Shown: piece by piece, positions 1 to 8,485 of the stretch | Layout of the letters: each line of letters begins with the position of its first letter | Numbering within the stretch: position 1 is the first letter of the stretch | Made by a program: the position numbers and the translations under genes | Source: Elusimicrobiaceae bacterium | Lineage (GTDB): Bacteria > Elusimicrobiota > Elusimicrobia > Elusimicrobiales > Elusimicrobiaceae | Length of the DNA: 42,423 nt | Assembly (NCBI GenBank): GCA_017501565.1 | Contig: JAFVWP010000138.1 | Span: 1 to 42,423, forward strand | Direction: 5' to 3' | Notes under the pieces: model-generated | Database searches by the model: none | Told to the model about the DNA's origin: nothing | Seen by the model: the letters and a program-made list of their open reading frames with translations, nothing else

Positions 1-767
1 GGAGAAAAGCCGATATAGTCTTTGTCTTTGGAATGTTCAATTAAATCCAAGGTTAACGTATTGATAATTTCCCCGTTGGAAGTGCCTATTTCGTCTTGCA
101 CGATTTGGGGTATATCTTCGCGCGTAATCAGCGCGGCTTTAACCGCGTCTTCTATGTCTCTGCCCAAGTAGGCTATTTTGTCAGCCACGCGGACGATACA
201 GCCTTCATACGTGGTCGGGAAACAACGGCGGTGGTTGATTTTTTCCAATTCATTGGGCGTGGAAGACGGACGAAGCTGATTGGTGGCAAAATCTTCCCCG
301 CAGTGGCATAAAATGCCGTCTTTCACCGCATAAGTAAGGTTTAGCCCTTCACCATAATTGGCTAAAAGCTCCACCACGCGGAAGCTGTTTACTTCGTGTA
401 AAAAAGGCGTCGGCGCAATACAGGCCGCCAGGGCTTTTTCCCCTTCGTGGCCGAAAGGAGCGTGACCAATGTCGTGCCCCAGGCCGATGGCATAGGCTAA
501 ATCTTGGTCTAAATTCCAATTTCCGCTTTGATTCAGCCCCCGACAAATGGCCGCGGCAATGGTTGCTACGTGTAAAACGTGCTCTATGCGGGTACAAATA
601 TGGTCATTATCCGGTGCAAAGAATACCTGTGTTTTATGTTTCAAACGGCGAAACGGCAAAGAATGGATAATTTTGGTTTGATCGCGAAAGTATTCCCCGC
701 GCACATCGGGTGTTTGCGGGCGCGTTCTTTTGTAATAAATATCTGGGGTTAATGGGTTTTTATTCAT
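1..767 (-). CDS. dgt: dGTP triphosphohydrolase (dGTPase), 3' end cut by window
   Basis: Reading down from an ATG at 767 gives 255 open codons that run off the window start, so the C-terminus is missing. The protein is an HD-domain dNTP triphosphohydrolase, which removes triphosphate from dGTP and so tunes the cytosolic dNTP pool. Visible family motifs are the N-terminal RGEYFRDQTKIIHSLPFRRLK stretch (residues about 24-43), the metal-binding His near residue 63 (TRIEHVLHVA), the HD pair at 98-99 (GLGHDIGHAPFGHEGE), and a later Asp in RVADKIAYLGRDIEDA. The gene is divergent from coaD across 38 bp. It has no Shine-Dalgarno; a TATCAT box lies exactly 6 nt before the ATG, suggesting a leaderless mRNA. 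The family assignment is firm; strict dGTP specificity within the family is not provable here. Confidence 0.93.
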   Translation of the reverse strand, partial: MNKNPLTPDIYYKRTRPQTPDVRGEYFRDQTKIIHSLPFRRLKHKTQVFFAPDNDHICTRIEHVLHVATIAAAICRGLNQSGNWNLDQDLAYAIGLGHDIGHAPFGHEGEKALAACIAPTPFLHEVNSFRVVELLANYGEGLNLTYAVKDGILCHCGEDFATNQLRPSSTPNELEKINHRRCFPTTYEGCIVRVADKIAYLGRDIEDAVKAALITREDIPQIVQDEIGTSNGEIINTLTLDLIEHSKDKDYIGFS

Positions 768-773
768 AAATTT

Positions 774-782
774 ATGATACCA
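774..782 (-). promoter_or_regulatory. Extended -10 promoter of dgt, leaderless geometry
   Basis: On the minus strand TGG-TATCAT (extended -10, TGn plus hexamer) is followed by AAATTT and then the dgt ATG. The expected start point, 6-7 nt after the hexamer, falls on the ATG itself. No purine-rich Shine-Dalgarno lies upstream and the -35 region (TTATGG) is poor. The same geometry occurs before the genes at 10199, 19815 and 21954. Confidence 0.55.
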
Positions 783-805
783 TAATATAGAGAGGACCAT
801 AAAAT

Positions 806-1372
806 ATGAATGAAAAAAAACGTATTGTTTTTCAAGGAACTTTTGACCCCTTTACCAACGGCCACTTAGCTGTCGTAAAGGCGGCGCGCGCCGTATTTGA
901 CGAAGTTATAATTTTGCTTTTGGTAAACCCGGATAAAAAACCGCTTTTTTCTTTAGAAAAACGCCAGGCCATGATAGAAGCCAGCGTAAAAGATATGCCC
1001 GGTGTGTCTGTGGAGCATTTTGACGGACTTTTGGTGGATTATCTGAAAGCGCATGAGCTGTCTGCCTGTGTGCGCGGGGTGCGCAACAGCACCGATTTTG
1101 ACTATGAAAAACAAAACCATTTTTTAAGCCAAAAGCTTTATCCTGCCTTGCAGACTTTATTTTTGCCGAGCGACCCCCAATGGGAATGTGTCAGCTCTTC
1201 TGCCGTTAAGACGGCTTGTGAACAAGGCACTTTACCGCAAGAATGGTCCGTAGCGCCGCTGCGTTTGTTAAAAACCATTATCCATACGGGCGGAAAACTT
1301 CCCAAAGAGTGGGTGCCCGAGCCTGTATTGCGTGAATTAAAAAAGACTTTTCCCAAACTATTGGTTTTTTAA
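806..1372 (+). CDS. coaD: Pantetheine-phosphate adenylyltransferase
   Basis: CoaD transfers AMP from ATP to 4'-phosphopantetheine, giving dephospho-CoA, the penultimate step of CoA synthesis in the cytosol. The nucleotidyltransferase signature FQGTFDPFTNGH is at residues 9-20, with the TNGH form of the HxGH motif at 17-20. The family stretch VRGVRNSTDFDYE (around residue 90) and the SSSAVK motif (around 132) are also present. At 188 residues it is about 25 longer than usual because of a C-terminal tail after the SSS motif region. The start is preceded by AGAGGA at 791-796. It is a single-gene unit ended by a strong hairpin at 1394-1420 and is divergent from dgt. Confidence 0.93.
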   Translation: MNEKKRIVFQGTFDPFTNGHLAVVKAARAVFDEVIILLLVNPDKKPLFSLEKRQAMIEASVKDMPGVSVEHFDGLLVDYLKAHELSACVRGVRNSTDFDYEKQNHFLSQKLYPALQTLFLPSDPQWECVSSSAVKTACEQGTLPQEWSVAPLRLLKTIIHTGGKLPKEWVPEPVLRELKKTFPKLLVF

Positions 1373-1393
1373 CCAAAAAGATATTAGGACTTT

Positions 1394-1420
1394 GGACCTA
1401 CCTATGGGTAGGTCCTTTTT
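1394..1420 (+). terminator. Intrinsic terminator of coaD
   Basis: A perfect 9-bp stem, GGACCTACC and GGTAGGTCC, with a TATG loop, is followed by TTTTT. It sits 21 bp after the coaD stop codon. Confidence 0.9.
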
Positions 1421-1423
1421 GTT

Positions 1424-1452
1424 TTGCGGGCCTTTTCCATATTTCATATAAT
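1424..1452 (+). promoter_or_regulatory. Predicted promoter of the giant gene
   Basis: TTGCGG (1424-1429) and a perfect TATAAT (1447-1452) are separated by 17 nt. The start point would be near 1459, just ahead of the AAGGAG at 1471-1476 and the upstream ATG at 1483. This placement matters because it puts the upstream start codon inside the transcript. Confidence 0.6.
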
Positions 1453-1482
1453 ATATGTGGAGACGGATAAAAGGAGAAGCTT

Positions 1483-4400
1483 ATGGCTCGCATGACTAAA
1501 TCAGCCTTGCGTTCCAGCTTGACGACGATGCCTTTACAGGCTCAGCCGGTCAAGCCGTCTGCCGCTTTCCCTGAAAAAGCAGTTTTTAACTATCATCTTT
1601 CCTATCAAAAAAATAGTTTTTCCACCCGTTGTAGCCGTTTTATTCAACAAAATTTAAAAATCCGTTGTTTTATTCAGTTTCCCGCATGGGCCAAAAGTAC
1701 CTTTCTGTATAGGACCTTTGGCCCTTTCTTTTGCCGTCCTAAAACGCCAAAATATATAGTAAGGAACCCTATTATGAAACTAATATCATTATTTTTATCT
1801 TTCGCCATTCTTTTTACGTCTGTGGCGCCTTCGTATGCTCAAGCCTTAGAGGCTATGGAGCAAGAGCGGATTGGTGCGGGTTTTGCCCATTGGCAAAGCG
1901 AGTTTTTAACAACATCTTTCAATGAAGTATTTGAAGCGGAAGTGGCGAAGCATACGCCTGGGGTGCAATTGGAAGATTTAAAGAAATTGGTAGATGACTT
2001 AGAGTTATTTACAGATCCTGGTTTTAATCCGTCTTCTTTAGGGATAGAGCCCGGAGAAGAGATGACGTACGAACGTTTTGCGCAAGAATACAAAACGCAG
2101 ATGAAGGCGGATGCGAATAGCGCGGCGTTGTTAGAGATGATAGGGGACGATGCGGAGTATCAGAAGTTATTAAACCAAGAGATAAAGAAGGCGTATGCGG
2201 AGTATGAAGCGGACGTAGAGAAATTTGAAGCGCAAGAGATGGAACAGATGAAGTCTTTGATCAAGCAGGTATGGGAGAATCGGAAGAAATACAGCCAAGA
2301 AGATCAAGATTGGTTAGCGTTTGAAGGGATGCCGTTTTTGTATGGGATAGGGTTATTGGATAAAGCAACGGCGGAAAGTGTAGCTGGGGTAGTACGTTCG
2401 GTAGTCAAGAATGCGGAAAGAGATTGTTCAAAAGTAGGAGTATGGACGAACATAAAGGCGAAGGTAGGGGCGAAAGATGATTTGAATGCCCAGAATGCGC
2501 GATGTGAGAGAGGGTTAAAGGCGATCATTCCGTTGGGGATATTAGGGAAAGCGGCGAAAGGGAAGGATCGCGGTGATGCGACGTTGATTGGTCGCTTTAT
2601 GATAGGTGGTTATCGTGGGTTAGCGGGAGCTGGGGTAGCGATGGTAGGGACGCAAGCGTTGTTAGGGTTGAATGGCGGACAAGAGTTAGCGACGTTTTTG
2701 TTAAGGGCGCCGGTGGATCCGGAAGCGGAGATGAGCTATGCGTTACAGATACTCAATTTAGGGTTAGAGGGGTTAAGTCCGATAGCGTTGTATGGAGATT
2801 TGGAGTATGAGGACGCGTTTTATAGTTATTGGACGACGAAGCCGTTGGAGTATACTTTTTATGAAGATGACGATGGGAATGTAAGGAACATTTTTTATGA
2901 TATAGGGCAGGTGGTAGCGGAATTAAGCAAAGAAGGGGATAGTACGGCGAAGTATGTAGTAGAAAAAGTAAACCGGGCGCAGACGGCGTATCATTGGGAC
3001 AAGATGGCTGGAACTTGGCAGTTGGACGATCCGATGGAAGTGATGGGGTTAAATTCCAAATTTTTTGTAGCGGGGACATTAAAAGGGGGCTATGAATTTG
3101 ATGAAGAGTTAAAGAGAAGATGTCCTCCGCAGGAGCGTGCGGCGAAGAAGTGTGGGTATAAAGACGGCTATTATGAGTATCCGAACACGCATGGGGTATT
3201 GATGGATTATGAATGGGAGGATCGTTTAGCGTGGACGTGTGGCGCGGTAAATACGGCTCGTTTACCGAGTTGGGGCAATGGGGGAGCGGTGCCGCTTCCT
3301 TTAGCTCGTGGTGGTTATCTGGCGTACAGGATGCGTCAGCAATTAATTGCTGATGACACGATAGCTCCGAGCTTAAAGGCGGAAATAGCGAATACATTAG
3401 CGCGGTACTACAACAAATATGCGCGTGCGTGTAACAATATAATGGAAGCGGTAGCAACGGGCACGCAGAAACATGCGTATCACACGGTGACAGACAAGCA
3501 ATGGGACGCGTACAACACGCAGATAGTCAATAAAATAACTGGGGAAGTATTGAGACGCAAGTCTGACAATGAGATATTGTCAACTAATTATACTGCAGCG
3601 ACGTTTGAAGCCTCTTGGAAGAAAGGGGAAGCGAACCGGGCGCAAGCTAAGAAGACGCAAGAAGCGACGAAATGGGCGCAATTAGCGGTAGATATTATTT
3701 TGATTCTTGTGACGGGCGGATATTCGTTGATAAAAGGGGTGATAAAAGCTCCTGTAAAGATGATGAAATGGGGTGTAAGGACGATTCGTGCGGCGCGCGC
3801 GGCGACGGCGAGCAAGAACATTTTGAAAGGGTTAAAGATTTTAGCGCGGAACCATCGCTTCTTAAAATATGGAACGACGAGTTTAAGAAAGGCGATGGCG
3901 AATCGGATAAAGTATAGTTGGAGTCGATTTAAATTAGGGGTAAAGCCTGAAGTATTGATGACGTTTGGAGAAAAACAGACGTTGAATGCGTTGCGTGTGA
4001 AAGGAGCGGCGGCGTATTCGCGCGAGTTGATGCATGCAGCGCGAGTAGGGCAGCAAGCGATGGCTACGCGCGCTCCGTTATTATCCAGAAGTGCGGCAGA
4101 AGAAGTGAAATGGTTAAATGAGACGATGCAAGCGCAGAAGGTATTAGGGATAGATGGTGCGAAAGGCTTTAGAATAGCGGCCAATCAAGTGGGCAAACTC
4201 AGCCCGACTCCTGCGAACACGATTCGGTTAACGCAAGCGGTACCGCAGGGGTATTCTGTGCGGGTGTTGGAAGGGGCGGAAGTATTGGGTAAATCTCCGA
4301 GTGCGCGGTTGAGTGCGGTGGAGTTGTATGAAGCGCGCAATGGGGTTGGTTTTAAAAAGAGTGCGCAACGCTTTTTGCAAGGAGCGAAAGCGAAGGTCCA

Positions 4401-7400
4401 CAAGGTTGGGCAACGCATGGGGCTAATTTCTGAAAAATCCGGCAGCTACGTAAAAGTAGGCCAAAACTACTATAAAGTAGGGTATGGGCAGACGGTGGTA
4501 GATCTCAATGGAGAGTTAAGAGTAGCGGAAATAGGGCAAGAGTTGGTATTAGATGGGCAAGGGATATTTGTACCCTACGGCAAGCAAGCGGTGCGGGTGG
4601 TAGGTCGTCCGATGTTTGCAGATGCGGATTTAAGTTTAGAGCAGATCGCCAAGAATTTGAAATTGAACAAAACGGCGGTCCGCCCGGCGGTCAATGGAAG
4701 CAACATTGCATTTGAGCAACGTCCGTTCTGGAAGAATGGGGTGACGAAGAAAGCGGTAGAAGGGATAAAGGTAGCGCAAGGTCCGTTGATGGAAGTAGAT
4801 GATTTTGCGGCGGGATACAATCGTGTTCGCAATGCGTACACGACGCGGCGTGTGGAAGTACCGCAGATGCAAGCCAGATGGGACGCGCAATTAAACGGCT
4901 ATGTGGTGGAACAAGGGGCCGGGACGAGAATGGTAGAAGAGTTAGTTCCGGTGCAAGGCAGAAGTCGTGTAGCTGTTGCGGGCGAACAGACGTTAAGTCC
5001 GGCTGAGTTGCAAGCGCGAGAGCATTCGCAAGCCAGAGCGGCGTACCAACGTCAGCAGAGAGTGTTAAGAGAAGAAGGCAATTTAAGAGCGAGCCAAGAG
5101 TTGCAAGCGAGCTACATGGCGCAATTGGAAGAAAATAGTGCCAAAGATGCGGCGCGCGCGGCGTATGAAGCGACGGAGAAAGGCAAAGCCGCGGTAGCGG
5201 CGCGCCAAAGAAAGGCGTTCCAATGGGAAAGATTTTACAATAAAGTAGACAAATACACCTTTGGTGTAGGCGGAAAAGCGTTAAGAATGCTTAACCAAAA
5301 AGCCACGTATATGGCCGCGGCGATGATAATGAACACGTCCAGCCCAGCGGTAGCGAATACGGCGGCGGCAGTAAGCTCGTTAGCGGCAGATGTTCGCCCT
5401 GTGGTGACGATGGTAGACCCGCTGATGTTTGAACGTGGGGGCTCCATGTTGGTGGGCGGTGGCCGTGTTGTTGGCGGTCCTAGCTTAATCACGAAGGGAG
5501 CGCCGCGCTTTGCAACGGCGGCCGAACAAGCGGCCAGCGTAGCGAAGCAAGGCAGCCAATTAAGCCGCCAGGGTGCAGCGTTTAGAGTATTGCAACAACA
5601 ACGCGCGGAGAGTATATTAACGGCGAGCATGGCACGTCTGCAAGCCGTAAGCCAAGGCGGTTTTGGCCTGGTGGACGGCGTAGGCTATGCGCTCAATAAT
5701 GCCATGAACGCATTTAAATACTTCTCCCCGGTTACGGCGATTAAATACATACGCAATCCGTATTACATTGCGCATGAAAGGGTAGCGGCCAATTTGTCGC
5801 AACAAATTGCAGTGCAAAACTTGTTGAAAAAACAACAGACATTTCAAATTCAGCAAAGTCTGGCTGAATTACAAATTGAACAGGCGGCTGTTCCCGTTGT
5901 AGCGTATGTCCAACATAATTTGAAGAGCGCGGCACAAAATCTTTATTTTAACCTTATTGCTCCGATTGAGTTTGCCAAAAACCCGCATTATCAAGCGCAT
6001 ATTGCCCGCTTGAGCCAAGCAGCGGCTACCGCCAAGGCTACAAAGATGGCTCAAGGCTCCCTGCAAACGGAAGCGGTCCGTGCGGCCGTAAAATCTGTCG
6101 GTCAGGTGGCTTTACCCGCTGAACGCAAGAGCGGCCTTAAAGCCTTTTTCACCCGCAAACAAAATCATACGGACCCGTATCAATCTTTCTGGGAAAGTGT
6201 ATCCCAAAGTATTCCTTCTATCTCTGTAAAAGAAACGGCGGAAATCTTGCGCCGGAACTTTGAGGGAGAATTGCAAGGTGTCTTGGCGGTGTCTATTATT
6301 CCGCATAATCATCAATTGGAAAAAATATTTGCCGGACGAGATGCCAGCCGCTATGCCAAAGAAGCCGATGCCATTATTCAGGAAGCCCGCCGCCAAGCAG
6401 TGGTGGAATTTATGGAAACCTATGGCGAACGCTTGGAAAGCCTGAACAATGATGAACGCTTTGTAGAAATTTACACTTTACGCGCCAAGGCCGCGATTGA
6501 AAATTCCAAGTTGCCCGCAAAAGTACAAGCGGTCATTTTGGAAGGGTTTAACACGACTATTGAACGCTGGAGAAATTCTTCTTCTCTGTCCGTGAAAGGC
6601 AGTATTTCCAACGGGGTAGTATCCGTGCCGGTGTATAACTTGCAGGGTAAATATAAAGGTTCTTTGGAAGTTCCCGCCCCGAAAGGATTAATCCTGAAAA
6701 GCACGCAAACCTATTTTATTGTGGCCCAAGGTGACGGCACCGGGGAAATGTATGTGCGCGAATATGAAGACGCGGCCCAAGATGACGGCAAATCCGTACA
6801 AACCTTGATCCGCAACGATATTCCCTTAAAATCTTCAGCCCGCCAAGCCAATACCAATGAGTTGGGTGTTAAAAAGATTATGGAAGGGTTGTTGATGATT
6901 AACAACCGCTTGTGGCCGATGATGGGGTTGTATTTGTTGGCCGGTATGGGGAACGTATCTACCGTTATTTCCACTTTTGCCAAAGAATCTTTCGTAATGA
7001 CCAATGTGGATATGTACTTAATGGGCGGTGTTTCTACGGTGGCGCTGGGCTTTATGTCCTTGTTGGCGGGTATTTTGCAAAACCGCTTAAGCCATACCAA
7101 AAAAGGCTTTAACGACCAACGCGGTCGTTTGATTATCACCAATATCGGCTTGTTCTCTTCCATTGCGGCGTTTGCCTTGCCTTGGTTGGCGGGTATGGGC
7201 GGTGCCTTGGGCGAAGCTGTCATTTGGAAAAAATATTTATTGATGACTTCGTTATTCTTGTTGGGTATCGGTGGTGCCTTTTTGGACGTGTCTATGAAAC
7301 CCAGCTTGATGGCTGTCAGCAAAAAGGGTGACTATCAAAGCCGCTTGGGCAGATTGAGCACCTTTAAGCAGATTTTCGGTAATACCTTAAACTACATTGT

Positions 7401-8436
7401 GCCGCCTGTTTTCCTGGCTTTTGGATTGGGCTTTTTTGATAAGATGTGGGATTGGACCATCTTCTTCCCGGTATATACGATCGGCAGTGTGGCTATTGCT
7501 TCTATATATAACTTCTTCAAAATCCATGAACAGACTTTGGCTGATGAAAAAGAAATCTCTTCTACCAAAGGATTGTCTTTAACGAAAATGTTAAAGGAAT
7601 TGACGGGCAAACAAGGCTATAACCGCATTATCCGCCGCGGGGTGGTGGCCAATGCTTTCCACGGCGCGAATATGAGCATCTTTGGTTTGTTTGTAAATAA
7701 CTTAACCAAAAACCATTACGATGCTTTTGCCATGCAAGATATGTATACGGCGGCTAATGCGGCAGAAACCGGCGGCAACATGTTTGCCAATGTTTTTGAA
7801 ACTATTTTTTCTTCTTGGTTGGGTGTTTCCTTAATGGCTTTTACACTGCCGATTATTGTGGGCCGTTCGGTGGGGACCCGCTTGATGAAAAAAGATACTC
7901 ATTTGGGCTTTATCCATATTAAAAAGCAAAACAGCGGCGATGTTTTACGCGTCAGTATTTTGGGTGTATTGGCGGGGGTGTTGTTGATTAATGCACCGGC
8001 GTGGATGGGCTTGTTGAACAATGCCTTAGCTTTAGATCCGCTTCATTTTGGCAATTTGGTATGGGGCATACAATTGGCCGGTATTGTGGTGTTGGCCTTG
8101 GGCTTAACCAACGTATCTCCGATTGTGAACGGGTACACCACGGATAAAACCCGCCATGTATCCGATGCGGTATCTGCCTTACTTTCCGCGTCTTCTTTAG
8201 TCAGTTTTGCTATCAGCACGTGTTTCGGCTTGCTGTTAGACGTGATTGGGAAAGTCTCTTCCGTAGATTTGGCATGGTTGCCGTTCTTTATCCCGGTGAT
8301 TACTTCGCTGTATCTGTTAAATTACAGCGCTGAAATTTCCAAAGACGGCAAAACGGCCTCCGCTAAAACGCAAGAGAGCGAGCCGGAACAAGCAGCAGGA
8401 CAAGATTTGGATATTAACGATGCTTTGCCGAACTAA
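1483..8436 (+). CDS. Giant secreted/membrane protein with C-terminal MFS-like transporter domain
   Basis: One uninterrupted frame of 2,317 codons. Two starts are credible. ATG 1483 has AAGGAG 6 nt upstream and follows the promoter directly. In-frame ATG 1774 has AAGGA upstream and begins a classic signal peptide (MKLISLFLSFAILFTSVAPS, cleavage near SYAQA). Residues about 120-1780 (numbered from 1483) are a long, mostly helical, Ala/Gln/Arg-rich region with a hydrophobic stretch near 734-754 (LAVDIILILVTGGYSLIKGV) and a coiled-coil-like part near 1130-1250. Residues about 1800-2285 hold twelve hydrophobic segments with an MFS-type basic loop after the second (RLSHTKKGFNDQRGR). I recognise no catalytic motif and no family for the N-terminal 1,700 residues. 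Wobble bases are strongly purine-biased from roughly 2000 to 5250, then return to the window norm. Function unknown; the MFS-like call for the C-terminus is from helix count and loop pattern. Confidence 0.85.
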   Translation: MARMTKSALRSSLTTMPLQAQPVKPSAAFPEKAVFNYHLSYQKNSFSTRCSRFIQQNLKIRCFIQFPAWAKSTFLYRTFGPFFCRPKTPKYIVRNPIMKLISLFLSFAILFTSVAPSYAQALEAMEQERIGAGFAHWQSEFLTTSFNEVFEAEVAKHTPGVQLEDLKKLVDDLELFTDPGFNPSSLGIEPGEEMTYERFAQEYKTQMKADANSAALLEMIGDDAEYQKLLNQEIKKAYAEYEADVEKFEAQEMEQMKSLIKQVWENRKKYSQEDQDWLAFEGMPFLYGIGLLDKATAESVAGVVRSVVKNAERDCSKVGVWTNIKAKVGAKDDLNAQNARCERGLKAIIPLGILGKAAKGKDRGDATLIGRFMIGGYRGLAGAGVAMVGTQALLGLNGGQELATFLLRAPVDPEAEMSYALQILNLGLEGLSPIALYGDLEYEDAFYSYWTTKPLEYTFYEDDDGNVRNIFYDIGQVVAELSKEGDSTAKYVVEKVNRAQTAYHWDKMAGTWQLDDPMEVMGLNSKFFVAGTLKGGYEFDEELKRRCPPQERAAKKCGYKDGYYEYPNTHGVLMDYEWEDRLAWTCGAVNTARLPSWGNGGAVPLPLARGGYLAYRMRQQLIADDTIAPSLKAEIANTLARYYNKYARACNNIMEAVATGTQKHAYHTVTDKQWDAYNTQIVNKITGEVLRRKSDNEILSTNYTAATFEASWKKGEANRAQAKKTQEATKWAQLAVDIILILVTGGYSLIKGVIKAPVKMMKWGVRTIRAARAATASKNILKGLKILARNHRFLKYGTTSLRKAMANRIKYSWSRFKLGVKPEVLMTFGEKQTLNALRVKGAAAYSRELMHAARVGQQAMATRAPLLSRSAAEEVKWLNETMQAQKVLGIDGAKGFRIAANQVGKLSPTPANTIRLTQAVPQGYSVRVLEGAEVLGKSPSARLSAVELYEARNGVGFKKSAQRFLQGAKAKVHKVGQRMGLISEKSGSYVKVGQNYYKVGYGQTVVDLNGELRVAEIGQELVLDGQGIFVPYGKQAVRVVGRPMFADADLSLEQIAKNLKLNKTAVRPAVNGSNIAFEQRPFWKNGVTKKAVEGIKVAQGPLMEVDDFAAGYNRVRNAYTTRRVEVPQMQARWDAQLNGYVVEQGAGTRMVEELVPVQGRSRVAVAGEQTLSPAELQAREHSQARAAYQRQQRVLREEGNLRASQELQASYMAQLEENSAKDAARAAYEATEKGKAAVAARQRKAFQWERFYNKVDKYTFGVGGKALRMLNQKATYMAAAMIMNTSSPAVANTAAAVSSLAADVRPVVTMVDPLMFERGGSMLVGGGRVVGGPSLITKGAPRFATAAEQAASVAKQGSQLSRQGAAFRVLQQQRAESILTASMARLQAVSQGGFGLVDGVGYALNNAMNAFKYFSPVTAIKYIRNPYYIAHERVAANLSQQIAVQNLLKKQQTFQIQQSLAELQIEQAAVPVVAYVQHNLKSAAQNLYFNLIAPIEFAKNPHYQAHIARLSQAAATAKATKMAQGSLQTEAVRAAVKSVGQVALPAERKSGLKAFFTRKQNHTDPYQSFWESVSQSIPSISVKETAEILRRNFEGELQGVLAVSIIPHNHQLEKIFAGRDASRYAKEADAIIQEARRQAVVEFMETYGERLESLNNDERFVEIYTLRAKAAIENSKLPAKVQAVILEGFNTTIERWRNSSSLSVKGSISNGVVSVPVYNLQGKYKGSLEVPAPKGLILKSTQTYFIVAQGDGTGEMYVREYEDAAQDDGKSVQTLIRNDIPLKSSARQANTNELGVKKIMEGLLMINNRLWPMMGLYLLAGMGNVSTVISTFAKESFVMTNVDMYLMGGVSTVALGFMSLLAGILQNRLSHTKKGFNDQRGRLIITNIGLFSSIAAFALPWLAGMGGALGEAVIWKKYLLMTSLFLLGIGGAFLDVSMKPSLMAVSKKGDYQSRLGRLSTFKQIFGNTLNYIVPPVFLAFGLGFFDKMWDWTIFFPVYTIGSVAIASIYNFFKIHEQTLADEKEISSTKGLSLTKMLKELTGKQGYNRIIRRGVVANAFHGANMSIFGLFVNNLTKNHYDAFAMQDMYTAANAAETGGNMFANVFETIFSSWLGVSLMAFTLPIIVGRSVGTRLMKKDTHLGFIHIKKQNSGDVLRVSILGVLAGVLLINAPAWMGLLNNALALDPLHFGNLVWGIQLAGIVVLALGLTNVSPIVNGYTTDKTRHVSDAVSALLSASSLVSFAISTCFGLLLDVIGKVSSVDLAWLPFFIPVITSLYLLNYSAEISKDGKTASAKTQESEPEQAAGQDLDINDALPN

Positions 8437-8458
8437 TCTTGCGTAAAAAAATGCAATA

Positions 8459-8485
8459 AAAAAGCCCCTGAAAAGGGGCTTTTTT
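8459..8485. terminator. Bidirectional intrinsic terminator
   Basis: A-rich flank, AGCCCC stem, short loop, GGGGCT and a T-run, with A/T runs on both sides so it works on both strands. It serves the giant gene on the plus strand and the NifU/PHP pair on the minus strand, and it overlaps the stop codon of the latter. Confidence 0.9.

Noticed and set aside
2753-3457. 234-codon antisense open frame within the giant gene
   Set aside because: It follows from the purine-ending codons of the sense strand, which remove antisense stops. The translation is low-complexity, rich in Pro, His, Leu and Ser, with no ribosome site or family resemblance.
5740-6010. Internal repeat in the giant protein (NPYYIAHERVA and NPHYQAHIARL)
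   Set aside because: Two short look-alike segments about 75 residues apart, too short to claim a domain duplication by eye.
6711-7322. 203-codon antisense open frame over the MFS-like region
   Set aside because: Mirror of membrane-helix coding; sense frame has clear protein character and the antisense one has no start signal.
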